This document shows, in pieces, positions 1 to 11,278 of a DNA stretch of 64,000 bases. The notes below the pieces were generated by a model. That model saw only the letters and a program-made list of their open reading frames with translations. It had not been told where the DNA came from and made no database searches. Numbering within the stretch: the first letter of the stretch is position 1; each line of letters starts with the position of its first letter. Made by a program: the position numbers and the translations under genes. Origin of the DNA: Lathyrus oleraceus (Eukaryota; Streptophyta; Magnoliopsida; Fabales; Fabaceae); NCBI RefSeq assembly GCF_024323335.1, contig NC_066583.1, forward strand, positions 417,768,031-417,832,030. Reading direction: 5' to 3'.

Positions 1-2
1 CC

Positions 3-455
3 TTGATGGAGAATCGTCGGTTGAAAGAAAAGGAACAAGATACCCAAATGGAGCTTTACAAAGCCAAAGCTGACAAGTTGAACTTGGCTCATCAACTCAA
101 AGGCGTGCAAGGTGAAGATGCTAGCAGATTGAGAAGCAAGAAGAGGTCTTATGAGGAGATAGAAGCAATGTTGGATGGAGAACACCGTGAGCGTCTAAGG
201 TTGCAAAGAGCGGAAGCCAATTATCAGAAGAAGATAAGAGACCTGGAAAAGCAGCTTAAAGATAAAGACATCCAATTGAAGAAGGAAGTAGACCTGAGGA
301 ATGCATCAGAGAACCAGCTTGGAGGAGAAGTTGTAGAGCTCAGAAGACAACTGAAGGAGAAGATCACTCGTCTGCCTGAGTGTTCAGAATGCAACCTGTT
401 GATAGACCAGTGCCAGTATCTGAAGACTCTCATTCTTGGAGGACATCTTTCTTAG
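3..455 (+). CDS. Ogre ORF1 protein, C-terminal part (E1)
   Basis: The last 150 codons of the extra ORF that precedes gag in Ogre elements; the frame is open to the left edge, so this is a 5'-partial gene. It aligns closely with the end of ORF1 in E2 (15774-16226). The segment is rich in Lys, Glu, Arg, Gln and Leu with heptad-like spacing, which suggests a long coiled coil, and ends in a conserved tail with a CSEC motif and a DQCQYLKTL motif. The function of Ogre ORF1 is not known. No stop interrupts the visible part. Confidence 0.8.
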   Translation: MMENRRLKEKEQDTQMELYKAKADKLNLAHQLKGVQGEDASRLRSKKRSYEEIEAMLDGEHRERLRLQRAEANYQKKIRDLEKQLKDKDIQLKKEVDLRNASENQLGGEVVELRRQLKEKITRLPECSECNLLIDQCQYLKTLILGGHLS

Positions 456-856
456 CTTGTATCTGTTGTTTATATTGAGAATCACCTCCAGGGTTGTTGG
501 ATGGGATTCCTTGTACTCTTATCATTTGGATCTATGCTTGATTTGTTGTATGATCCTTGTGCTCACATCTATAGATGAGGTTGTTGATGTTTCATCTTGT
601 GCTTATTATCCAGTGTAGTCTGCTTCTGTGTTGTTCGTTGTTACAGGTTGCCATCTTTTGAAAGATGAATTAGGCTTTTGAATGCCTGAGGAATGAACAT
701 ATCATGTGCATCATACGCATCATTAGCATCATACACATATCATTCTTGCATTACAGGTGTTCTTGAACAAGACTTCTCATTCTGGTTCCTGTTTCAGGCA
801 GGATTGTTGATCAACGTCCGCACCGCTACTCTACGAGGTTGAATCAACAGAGGAGT
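456..856 (+). other. ORF1-gag spacer of E1
   Basis: Non-coding spacer between ORF1 and gag. It contains a run of catcat/gcatcat motifs (about 695-745) and a pyrimidine-rich tract ending in AG at 796-797. The CACTA transposon of E2 inserted at the position equivalent to about 676-678 (ttt), so this stretch shows the empty site. From 798 to 856 the sequence looks coding when compared with E2 (mostly third-position changes), although it precedes the first conserved gag ATG. Confidence 0.7.
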
Positions 857-3800
857 ATGGATCAAGTGCAAGCTGAGTTAGCAGAGATGAGGGCTAACAT
901 GGCCCAGTTCATGCATATGATGCAAGGGGTTGCGCAAGGTCAAGAAGAACTTCGAGCCCTAGTCCAGAGATAAGAAGCTGCAATTCCACCGGTCAACCAT
1001 GCTTTTCAAGAGGGAGGCCCAATCAATGACCCTGCTACTGCTGCTGTTCCCATCAACAACTATGTTGTGGGTGATGAGTTGAGGGGTATCAGAATCAACG
1101 GTCAACCTATTGCTCCAGAGACAGTTAATGCCAGAGTGACTCGTGCTCCAGTCCGTAATCCTGCTCCATTGGTTGATAGGCAGGAGGATATGTTTACTCT
1201 CCTCAGTGAGGATGATGAAGTTGTGGGAAGAACTGACGAAAGGGATAGGAGGGTTGATGCCCTAGCTGAGAAGATCAGAGCCATGGAGTGTCAGAACTCT
1301 TTGGGGTTTGATGTTACAAATATGGGTTTGGTGGATGGACTGAGGATTCCCTATAAGTTCAAGGCGCCATCTTTTGATAAATATAATGACACTTCTTGTC
1401 CTCGCACCCATGTGCGGGCTTACTACAAAAAGATCTCTGCCTACACAAATGATGAGAAGATGTGGATGTACTTTTTCTAGGACAGCTTATCTGGAGCTTC
1501 CTTGGATTGGTACATGGAGTTGAAGAGGGAGTCCATCAGAAGTTAGAGGGATTTGGGTGAAGCCTTTTTGAGGAAATACAAGCACAATATGGACATGGCT
1601 CCGAGCCGAACTCAGTTACAGAGCTTATGTCAGAAGTCTGGAGAGAGTTTCAAAGAGTACGCCCAGAGATGGCGTGAATTAGCTGCAAGGGTGCAACCTC
1701 CGATGCTGGAGAAGGAGTTGACCGATATGTTCATTGGGACTTTACAAGGTGTGTTCATGGACCAGATGGAGAGTTGCCCGTTCAGTAGTTTCTCTGATGT
1801 GGTGATTTGTGGAGAAAGGACAGAGAGTCTCATTAAAGCTGGAAAGATTCAGGATGCTGGTTCTTCATCTTCAAAGAAGCCGTTTGCTGGGGCACCTCGC
1901 AGGAGAAAGGGTTTAACTAACGCTGTACAACACAGAAGAAATGTGAACAGAGGCCAGTATAGCCTGGTTGCTGCTGTAACTATCCCAGCACCTCAACCAC
2001 GACAACAACAACAACAAAGAGCACCACAACAACAACAGCAACAGCAACGTCCGTTTCAGCCGAGACAGAGAATGTCGGATCGTCGCTTCGACCCGTTACC
2101 TATGACATACGCTGAGTTGCTGCCCGAATTGCTCAGATTGGGGTTTGTTGAGTTACGCAATATGGGTCTGGTGACGAAGATACCTGCTGGGTATGATGTC
2201 AACGTTCGTTGTGACTTCCATTCTGGTGCACCGGGGCACCATATTGAGAACTGTCGGGCTTTTCATCACAAGGTCCAGGACTTGATTGACGCCAAAACAA
2301 TCAATTTTGCTCCTGTTCCGAACATTGTGAACAATCCTATGCCTCAACATGGTGCGCATAGGGTGAATAATGTGGAAGATGGGGAAGTTGAAGACTTGGT
2401 AGTTGATGTTGAAGATGTTCAGACTTCGCTGTTTATGGTGAAAGAGCGTCTGTTGAATGGGGGAGTGTTCCCGGGCTGTTATGAGGGCTGTTCAGACTGT
2501 GCTGATTCAGAGAATGGTTGTATGCAGTTGAAGAATGGTATCCAGGGTTTGATGGATGGGGGTTGTTTGCAGTTTGCTAGGGCTGTGAAAGATCGTGGGG
2601 TGGTGTCAACTGTCACCATTTATTTCAAACCGTCAGAGGGACGTGGCCAGAGAACTTTCAATGCACCCACAACCGTTAGTGCTCCAGTAATCATATCTGC
2701 TCCCGTAACTGTCAGTGCTCCCACTACTATTGTTGCTTCTGGTAGAAGGGCTGTTGAGGATAGTAGGGTTGTGCCATGGAAGTATGATAATGCTTATCGC
2801 AATAACAGAAGGGCAGAAAGTCAGATCAGGTCAGTGAATCAAGCTCCCGTAACTATTGGTTTGCCGAGTAGAGCCCCTGTGATTGTTGGTCCAGTTGTGG
2901 ACAATGTAGGGGGACCAGGAGGTTTCACTAGAAGCGGTCGTCTGTTTGCACCACAGCCTTTGAGAGACAACAATGCTGAGGCTCTTGCCAAAGCAAAGGG
3001 TAAGCAGGCTGTGGTTGAAGAAGAACCTGTACAGAAAGAAGCGCCTGGGGGGGCGTTTGAGAAGGATGTGGAGGAGTTTATGAAGATTATTAAGAAGAGT
3101 GACTACAAGATTGTAGACCAGCTGAATCAAACTCCGTCCAAAATCTCTATTTTGTCCCTGTTGTTGTGCTCTGAGGCACACCGTAATGCCTTGCTGAAAA
3201 TGTTGAATTTGGCTTACGTGCCTCAGGAGATCTCTGTCAATCAGTTGGAGGGTGTTATTGCTAATGTGAGCACAAGGCACAGTTTGGGGTTCACAGACTT
3301 GGATCTGACGCCGGAAGGTCGCAACCATAACAAAGCCCTGCATATCACCATGGAGTGCAAAGGCGCAGTATTGTCACATGTGTTGGTGGATACTGGCTCG
3401 TCTTTGAATGTGTTGCCCAAGAAGACTTTGAGCAAGATAGATGTTGAAGGGGTTGTCCTCACTCCAAGCGATCTTATTGTTCGTGCTTTTGATGGATCAA
3501 AACGGTCTGTTTTTGGTGAAGTCACGTTGCCTGTGAAGATTGGCCCGGAGGTGTTCAGTATTGTCTTCTATGTGATGGATATCCAACCAGCATATAGTTG
3601 TCTTTTGGGGCGTCCCTGGATACATGGGGTTGGGGCAGTTTCGTCAACTCTCCATCAGAAGCTGAAGTATGTTTGGAACGGTCAGATTGTAACTGTGTGC
3701 GGCGAGGAGGAAATTCTGGTGAGTCATTTATCCTCTTTCAAATATGTGGAGGTGGATGGCGAGATCCATGAAACTCTATGCCAGGCGTTTGAGACCGTTG

Positions 3801-4170
3801 CTCTTGAGAAGGTGGCTTTCGTTGAGCAGAAGAAGCCAAGTGCCTCGATTGCATCCTACAAACAAGCTGTGGAGGTTGTCAACTCAGGCAATGCATAAGG
3901 CTGGGGCAAGATGGTTGATTTGCCCGTCAAAGAAGACAAGTTCGGTATTGGTTATCAACCTCTGCAGGCGGAGCAGGGTGTTCAAGATCAGAAAGGGCCG
4001 AGTACCTTCACCAGCGTTGGGCTGATGAATCATGGTGACGTCTTTGCAGCCAGTAGTGAAGACGGGGACAGTGATTGTGATTTGAACAACTGGGTTCGCC
4101 CGTGCGCTCCAGGGGAGTCGATCAACAATTGGACAGCAGAAGAAATAGTCCAAGTTACTCTTCAGACAGA
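857..4170 (+). pseudogene. gag-protease of Ogre E1, interrupted by four stops
   Basis: Structural Gag followed by aspartic protease, first exon of the Ogre gag-pol gene. The start ATG at 857 is chosen by alignment with E2. Visible parts: Gag capsid-like region (about 1300-1850), a Gln-rich stretch (2005-2050), a zinc knuckle of the C-x2-H...H-x4-C type near 2210-2255, and a protease with the canonical DTGS motif near 3390 followed by a conserved LLGRPWIHG motif near 3600. In-frame stops are TAA 971-973, TAG 1478-1480, TAG 1544-1546 and TAA 3896-3898; in E2 the same codons read Gln, Gln, Trp and Glu. The frame otherwise stays open to the intron donor at 4171. No functional product is expected. 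Confidence 0.88.
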
Positions 4171-4416
4171 GTAATTTTATTTTGTTTTTCATTTTGCACA
4201 AAACCCTACGTTCTGCCCAAGGCGTATTGGTTCATTGTAGGGCCTCATCATGTTTTTCAATGATATCATTAATAAAGGATGTTTTGCAAACAAATTTTGT
4301 GATCCATGTCTTTCTGTTTTTGTTTTTCATTTTTCAAAACAATAAAAATGGCAATGTTTTTTATTTTTGTGACTTTCTTGAACTCTTTTTTCTAAAAAAA
4401 AGCATTAAACATGCAG
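4171..4416 (+). other. Ogre intron between protease and RT (E1)
   Basis: A 246-bp intron. The donor GTAATT at 4171 overlaps the apparent TAA stop of gag-pro, and the acceptor TGCAG ends at 4416 after a T-rich, A-rich stretch. Removing it joins protease to RT in frame with no stop. An intron at this place is a known hallmark of Ogre elements. E2 has the same intron at 28880-29131. If unspliced, translation ends just after protease, giving a Gag-Pro product. Confidence 0.82.
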
Positions 4417-7400
4417 AATTGATCTTACGGACTCCACTATAAACAGTTCTATTATGGCTCAGTATGATTTCAATAATCCCATCTACCAAGCTGAAGAGGA
4501 GAGTGAGGAAGATTGTGAACTCCCTAAAGAACTGGTCAGATTATTGAAGCAGGAGGAAAGGGTCATCCAACCTCATCAGGAAGAGTTGGAGATTATTAAC
4601 CTGGGTACTGAGGACGCTAGAAGAGAGATCAAGATTGGGGCTGCTTTGAAGGAAGACGTCAAGAGAAGGTTGATTGAGATGCTGAGAGAATATGTGGAGA
4701 TATTCGCCTGGTCGTATCAAGATATGCCTGGGTTGGATACAGATATTGTGGTGCATAGGCTACCTCTCAGAGAAGATTGTCCTTCAGTCAAGCAGAAGCT
4801 GTGCAGAACTAGTCCCGATATGGCGGTCAAGATCAAGGAAGAGGTTCAGAAGTAGTTGGATGCGGGTTTCCTGTCAGTTACCAATTATCCCCCGTGGGTG
4901 GCCAACATCGTTCCCGTGCCGAAGAAGGATGGAAAAGTCAGCATGTGTGTCGATTACCGGGATTTAAACAGAGCTAGTCCGAAAGATGACTTCCCATTAC
5001 CTCACATTGATGTATTGGTTGATAATACTGCTCAATCCTCGGTTTTCTCTTTTATGGATGGTTTCTCTGGTTATAATCAGATTAAGATGGCGCCAGAGGA
5101 CATGGAAAAGACGACATTCATCACACCTTGGGGCACGTTCTGCTATAAGGTGATGCCATTTGGGCTGAAGAATACCGGTGCTACCTATCAGAGGGCTATG
5201 ACGACTCTCTTTCATGACATGATGCACAAAGAGATTGAAGTGTACGTGGATGATATGATTGCGAAGTCTCAGACAGAAGAGGAGCACCTGGTGAACCTGC
5301 AGAAGTTGTTTGAAAGGTTGAGAAAGTTCAAACTGAGGCTGAATCCAAACAAGTGTACGTTTGCAGTGAGATCTGGAAAGCTGTTGGGTTTCATTGTCAG
5401 TGAGAAAGGGATTGAGGTTGATCCAGCAAAAGTAAAAGCTATACAAGAGATGCCTGAACCGAAAACAGAAAAGCAGGTTCGTGGGTTTTTAGGGAGATTG
5501 AACTACATTGCACGGTTTGTATCTCACCTAACTGCCACGTGTGAACCGATATTCAAATTGCTAAGGAAAAATCAAGCAATCAGATGGAATGATGACTGTC
5601 AGAAAGCTTTTGATAAGATAAAAGAGTATTTACAGAAACCTCCAATCTTTATACCTCCAGTTCCTGGGAGGCCTCTGATAATGTACCTGTCAGTGACTGA
5701 GAACTCGATGGGGTGTCTATTGGGACAGCATGACGAGTCTGGTCGAAAAGAGCATGCCATATACTACCTTAGAAAAAAGTTTACCGACTGTGAAATAAAA
5801 TATTCGCAGCTCGAGAAAACTTGTTGTGCTTTGGCCTGGGCTGCTCGCCGACTGAGACAATATATGTTGAACCATACTACCTTGTTGATTTCTAAGATGG
5901 ATCCAGTGAAATACATCTTTGAGAAGCCGGCTCTCACCGGACGTGTTACTCGTTGGCAAATGATCTTAACAGAGTATGATATCCAGTACACGTCACAGAA
6001 GGCCATCAAAGGTAGTATTCTGTCAGACTACCTTGCCGAGCAACCTATTGATGATTATCAGCCGATGATATTTGAATTCCCTGATGAAGACATCATGTAT
6101 CTTAAGATGAAAGATTGTGAAGAGCCTCTTGTCGAAGAAGGACCGGATCCTGATGACAAGTGGACATTGATGTTTGATGGCAACGGTGTTGGGGCAGTAC
6201 TGATTAATCCAAAAGGGGCTCATATACCTTTTTCTGCCAGATTGACTTTTGATGTAACCAACAACGAGGCTGAGTATGAGGCTTGTATCATGGGGATAGA
6301 AGAAGCCATCGATCTGAGGATCAAAACTCTGGACATATATGGAGATTCTGCTCTAGTGATTAACCAGGTCAATGGAGATTGGAATACTCACCAGCCGCAT
6401 TTGATTCCTTACAGAGATTACACCCGAAGGATCCTGACTTTCTTCAAGACAGTGAAGTTGTATCATGTTCCCCGAGATGAGAATCAGATGGCTGATGCCT
6501 TGGCTACTTTGTCTTCTATGATCAAAGTTCATTGGTGGAATCATGTGCCACATGTTGCGGTGAATCGACTCGAGAGGCCTGCGTATGTGTTTGCAGCCGA
6601 GTCTGTTGTGGATGAGAAGCCATGGTACTTTGACATTAAGAATTTCCTCAAGAGTCAGGAGTATCCTGAAGGTGCGTCAAAGAATGATAAGAAGACCCTG
6701 AGAAGGCTAGCTGGAAGCTTTTATTTGAATCAGGATGACGTGTTGTACAAGAGGAACTTTGACATGGTTCTGCTCAGATGCGTGGATAGACACGAAGCAG
6801 ACATGTTGATGCAGGAAGTGCATGAAGGATCTTTTGGTACCCATGTTGGTGGTCATGCAATGTCCAAGAAATTGTTGAGAGCCGGTTATTACTGGATGAC
6901 TATGGAACCCGATTGTTTCAAGTACGTTCGGAAGTGCCATAAATGTCAGATCTATGCTGATAAGGTGCATGTACCACCAAGCCCTCTGAATGTCATGAAT
7001 TCGCCTTGGCCATTCGCGATGTGGGGCATCGATATGATTGGGAAGATTGAACCTACTGCTTCTAATGGACATCGCTTCATCCTGGTTGCGATTGATTACT
7101 TCACCAAATGGGTGGAAGCAGCTTCTTATGCCAATGTTACAAACCAAGTGGTGGCCCGATTCATCAAGAAGGAAATTATCTGTCGTTATGGGGTTCCTGA
7201 GAGAGTCATTATTGATAATGGTTCGAATATCAATAACAAGATGATGAAGGATCTTTGCAGAGATTTTAAGATCGAGCATCACAATTCTTCTCCTTACAGA
7301 CCAAAGATGAATGGTGCTGTAGAGGCGGCAAACAAGAATATCAAGAAGATTGTGCAGAAGATGGTCGTGACATACAAGGATTGGCATGAGATGCTGCCTT

Positions 7401-7873
7401 TCGCTTTGCATGGGTACCGTACCTCAGTACGTACGTCGACCGGGGCAACCCCTTACTCCCTTGTGTATGGTATGGAAGCAGTCCTACCTGTTGAAGTGGA
7501 GATTCCTTCTCTGAGGGTCTTGTTGGATGTCAAGCTTGACGAAGCTGAATGGATTCGAACAAGGTTTAATGAGTTGAGCCTTATCGAAGAGAGACGGTTA
7601 GCAGCTGTGTGCCATGGGCAGTTGTATCAGAGAAGGATGAAGAAAGCCTTTGATCAGAAAGTGCGTCCTCGAAGCTATCAGACTGGTGATTCAGTTTTGA
7701 AGAGGATCCTTCCTCCCGGTACAGATAACAGGGGCAAGTGGACTCCGAATTATGAAGGTCCATATGTTGTTAAGAAGGTCTTCTCCGGTGGAGCCTTGAT
7801 GCTTACAACTATGGATGGTGAAGATTTTATGTCCCCTGTTAACTCAGATGTAGTCAAAAAATACTTCGCATAA
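4417..7873 (+). pseudogene. pol (RT, RNase H x2, integrase) of Ogre E1
   Basis: Second exon of the gag-pol gene. In order: reverse transcriptase (VDYRDLN near 4950, YVDD near 5242-5253), RNase H of the gypsy type (about 5650-6020), a second archaeal-type RNase H (about 6160-6520), and integrase with an HHCC zinc finger (about 6790-6960) and DDE core (Asp near 7030, Asp near 7215, Glu near 7322). Dual RNase H is typical of the Tat lineage. One TAG at 4853-4855 (CAG in E2) breaks the frame upstream of the RT core. Compared with E2, 18 nt are missing right after the FDG motif of the second RNase H (near 6180). Ends at TAA 7871-7873. Confidence 0.88.
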
Positions 7874-8090
7874 ATTGACCCGCTGGACAAAAAGAATAAA
7901 ATAGTCCAGGCAAAAAAGGGCATCCCGGCGAACCAAAAAAAAAGAGAAAAAGGTTCGGGCAAAAGTTAGGGATAAAAGAATAAAAAATATGTACACCTGG
8001 TAAGTCGAAAACCCGCAAGGGCGGCTTAGGCAAAAATGGGTATCTCGGTGGATTGAAAACCCGAAAGGGTGATCCAGGCAAAAGAGGGAT
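7874..8090 (+). other. Four stem-loop modules after pol (E1)
   Basis: Directly after the pol stop come four consecutive potential RNA stem-loops, each followed by (G)GCAAAA: a CTGGAC/GTCCAG stem (about 7883-7910); a GAACC/GGTTC stem with an A-rich loop (about 7928-7960); a TAAGTCG/CGGCTTA stem enclosing CCC-GCAA-GGG (8012-8021); and a TGGAT/ATCCA stem enclosing ACCC-GAAA-GGGT (8059-8070). The GCAA and GAAA loops fit the GNRA rule. The same four modules occur in E2. Function unknown; a role in export or packaging of genomic RNA is a guess. Confidence 0.6.
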
Positions 8091-9021
8091 TAAAGCGAAG
8101 ACTACAGTCTGAGTTATCTGTACTTCATCGCGCTTCAGTGTCTACCATCTCGAAGGATATGATCGGTCCAGTCATTCGTCTCGGAAAGCAAGGAATTTGA
8201 GGAGAAATTGATGATCTGTGAGTCATAACAGAATTGGGAAATAGTGGATGCCGTGTTCACATTGCCAATAGGATAGTTTATTTCCTTTTGCGTGCAATTA
8301 CCTCTTCCTAGGAATTGCTTCCTGATGTATTTGCCTTTATAGGCTCATTTTCAATCAATAAAAGTTGTTATTCAGATAAATTGCTCTCTCGTTTTTATTT
8401 TACTGTTTTGTTTGCAAAAAACGTCCGAATTTTTGATAAACATTGCATATAAAAACATGAAGGCTAGACAATAACGTGCAGAAAGATAAACATTTGAAAA
8501 TCATTTTGAATGTTGATTACACTTGGGTGTATTTTGGCTATACAATCCCCTGGGGCATGTATGTCTTGTTGTTTTGCAGATCACTATCTTTTGATTGTTG
8601 GCTAAAGCAGGTGACCCACAGTTTGTTCAAAAGGAATTTCAGCACTGTCCAGTAGTGAGAGAGGTTAGGTTGTCGCAGGCAGGCCTGAAGTTGATTGCAA
8701 ATACCCGGTAGGGTCGTGAAGAGTATTTCCCCAGCAGGTGTGAGGACTAGTAGTTCCCCAGCGAGCCGGAAGATTATTGTTCCCCAACGGAGGTCTCCAT
8801 GGTTAGTTCCTCAGCAGCCAGGTTTGAAGTGATGTAATCCCCATCAGGGTTGAGTTGACAGTTTCCCCAGCAGAAGTCTGCAGTGTTATTTCCTCAGCGG
8901 ATCTGGTTCAGTAGAGGTCATCCCCAGCGAGGAGCATCTATTCCACAGCAGCAGTGTTGTTCCCCACTAAGAGGCGGTGTTTTCCAATGGATGACTCCCC
9001 AGTTGGTTTAGTTTCTCTGTC
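8091..9021 (+). other. 3' untranslated region of E1, upstream half
   Basis: No gene. The second half (about 8700-9000) is a loose array of tccccagc-like motifs, for example at 8728-8737, 8755-8765, 8864-8878 and 8923-8933. They match the complement of the Ogre primer-binding site. E2 is inserted at 9022-9026 inside this region, and the 3' UTR continues after 39922. Confidence 0.6.
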
Positions 9022-10053
9022 GTTCCTGTAGCACCTCAAATTTGCACCTACCTTTTGTACATACATTCTCATATTAGGTCATTAACATAACATAGTCCAT
9101 ATCATAGCATTGCATTGTCCTTTGCCCAAGTGCAAGTCCTCTGACAAATTAGGTCAAACCAGTCAATCAAGCAAGCAAGTGCAATTTCCATTGAGACAAG
9201 GCCCTAGGGTTGGTCCAACATGTTCACATGACCTAGGGGTCCTTTTGAAGTGATTTGGTCAAGGATTGGGTGCTCAGAAGTCATCAGTCATTGTTCAGTC
9301 CATCAGAAGCCCTAGAAAGTCAACTATGGTCAACTATGGTCAACTGTGCTTGATTTTATGGATTTGAAGGTGGGAGATGGTTTGAAAGGGTTCATTCATG
9401 TCCATACAAGTCTCATTTGTCATTTCAAAGATCAAGATTGGAGAAAATAAAGTCAGACAAGAAGTTTCCTAAAATGGTAAGTTGACCTGTAATTGGGAAT
9501 TGCCAAAAATAGAAAGTTTTTCTCCTCAAATTTACATCATCATACAAGCTTCAAATTAAATTTTGTCCAACATGAAAGTTGAAGATCTTGCTCTCACCTT
9601 TCCAAAAAGTCCAAGAACACTCATTTATCATTTATGGTTGGAAAGTTATGATCAAATCATTCTCAAACGTTTTTGAACTTCAAAGTGGCATATCTTCCAA
9701 ACCATTTGGCCAAATTGAGTGAGGTTTTTTGCTACAAGTCACATTTGATATGCTCTATCCAAATCCTTCATCACAATTTACCAAAAATCATCCAAGCAAA
9801 ATGGCCTTTTTCAAGTGGCATGAATTAAAAAGAGAGAGGTGAAAAAATGAGCTTTCAAATTAAACATTTCCAATGCTTTTTACCATTTGCAATTGTTCAG
9901 AAATCATATTTGGGGTATGCCTAAGCCCATTTTCGTGCATTAACATGCACCCCATGCATTTTTGGTTGGGTTTTAGCAAATTGGCAAAATACTTCATTTA
10001 AGCTAAAACCAATTACCATTACACTAACCACACTTAAGCATTACTAATCAGAG

Positions 10054-10060
10054 TATATAG
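10054..10060 (+). promoter_or_regulatory. Putative TATA box of the E2 LTR promoter
   Basis: TATATAG in a context (agtatatagtgcac) about 1 kb into the LTR, repeated at 36205 in the 3' LTR. A similar box occurs at the equivalent place in the E1 LTR (42430). Transcription would start roughly 30 bp downstream, marking the U3/R border. This is inference from sequence alone. Confidence 0.45.
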
Positions 10061-10821
10061 TGCACATTTTCAGTCTGAAAACCCTAGCCACAACACACAA
10101 ACCAGATCAAAATTCATTTTCTCTCAAGAACACTATATTCTTCACTTGGTTTTTTTTTTCTGAAAATCTTCAAAGAACCCTTGCTATTGTCCATCGTGCC
10201 ATCATTCACCAACATTTGTGAAGCCATTGCCATCAAATCACGACTGTAAGGCCAAGATCATTACTGTTCCATTAAGCTTTCTCTCATGGCAGTTCAAATT
10301 TTGAGCTAAATCAAGGCAGCTGAGCTCCAAATCCATTGTCCATTCATCAATACCAACCTCCATGCGCATCTGTTTTAGCTTTCCACGGCCACAAAACCAC
10401 AAATCATCACTGTTCTTCAAGCAAGGTAAAAATTCGAATCACATCTTTGTCCAAATCGTGCTATGCTTCTTGTAGATCTTTGTGCCATGAATGTATTGAG
10501 CTTTGAATCGAGGGAAACGGTTGAGTATTAAGGAAGAAACATGGAATTTAAGTTTGTTGGCCAAATGTGTTATTGCTTATTTCTTTGTTGTTAGTTCGAA
10601 TTAATAAAAACTAAGGTTGGATTTGTGATGTACGTGCTTAGATGGTTCGAATGCTATACTCACTCCCAAGATCTGGGAAATTTGTTCATCACGATGATGA
10701 ACATGTCACTGTAGCTCGAAACCCTAAAATGTCTTAAACAGGTCGTGTTTTGGCTGCTGAGATTTTCTGTTTTGCATGTTTGCACTATTTCTTTTCCATG
10801 AAGCGTATCAGAGGACGCCAC

Positions 10822-10856
10822 CTCACTAAGTGAAACGCAGTGTTTCACTTAGTGAG
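10822..10856. repeat. Perfect 15-bp inverted repeat in the E2 LTR
   Basis: Two perfect 15-bp arms (CTCACTAAGTGAAAC and its complement) separated by gcagt. It is repeated in the 3' LTR at 36972-37006. The E1 LTR keeps a shorter version at the same relative place (about 43210-43235, AGTGAAACG/CGTTTCACT). Confidence 0.8.
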
Positions 10857-11255
10857 TCACAATATTACAATTATGCCATTCCCGGTTTTTTATTTTAATT
10901 AATTCAATTGCTTTTTCATTATTTATTTCATTTTGGCATGGCAACTTAGAAAAATCATAAGTTATTCAATTTTAATCCAATCTTGGTGGGATTTTTTGTG
11001 GATTGCTTCCCTTGATCTCTAGTTTTTTATGATGATTTTTCCAGATTTTTTGCACGTGTGGATTTTAAAATGTGCTAGGGTTTGTTCATGTTGTCCATTT
11101 TGTGTATGCCTTGCCAAATTGCTTGTGAAATGATGATACATTATCCAATGATTCTCAAATTTTTTGTGCTTAAACTAGACATGTTCATGGTGATTATGGT
11201 GTAGAGTTTGTAATTTTATCATTGCTGGTTGTGGAGATATGATTTTTTGAATAGG

Positions 11256-11278
11256 GGTGTGACAATTTGTGTCACACC
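11256..11278. repeat. 9-bp inverted repeat conserved in Ogre LTRs
   Basis: GGTGTGACA, spacer atttg, TGTCACACC. The same hairpin with the same spacer occurs in the 3' LTR of E2 (about 37406) and in the much more diverged E1 LTR (about 43676), where surrounding sequence has drifted. Confidence 0.75.

Larger units (their letters stand above)
1..9026 (+). mobile_element. Ogre-type LTR retrotransposon E1, left part
   Basis: Left part of a Ty3/gypsy (Tat lineage, Ogre group) element: end of ORF1, gag-pro, intron, pol and part of the 3' untranslated region. It is interrupted at 9026 by E2 and continues at 39918, as shown by the 5-bp duplication gttcc (9022-9026 and 39918-39922) and because the sequence after 39922 aligns with the equivalent part of the E2 3' UTR (compare 40080-40180 with 33570-33670). 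The 5' LTR and start of ORF1 are outside the window. The coding regions carry at least five in-frame stops, so this copy is dead. Confidence 0.9.

Noticed and set aside
2831..3343. 170-residue minus-strand ORF inside E1 gag
   Set aside because: Shadow of the gag frame; not conserved as an ORF in E2.
3896..3898. TAA at 3896 as the natural end of gag in E1
   Set aside because: The same frame continues for 92 conserved codons to the intron donor, and E2 has Glu at this position.
6707..7411. 234-residue minus-strand ORF in pol of E1, also at 31443-32147 in E2
   Set aside because: Present in both elements, but it lies exactly antisense to the conserved integrase frame, whose codon constraints can keep antisense frames open. 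No recognisable domain or start context.
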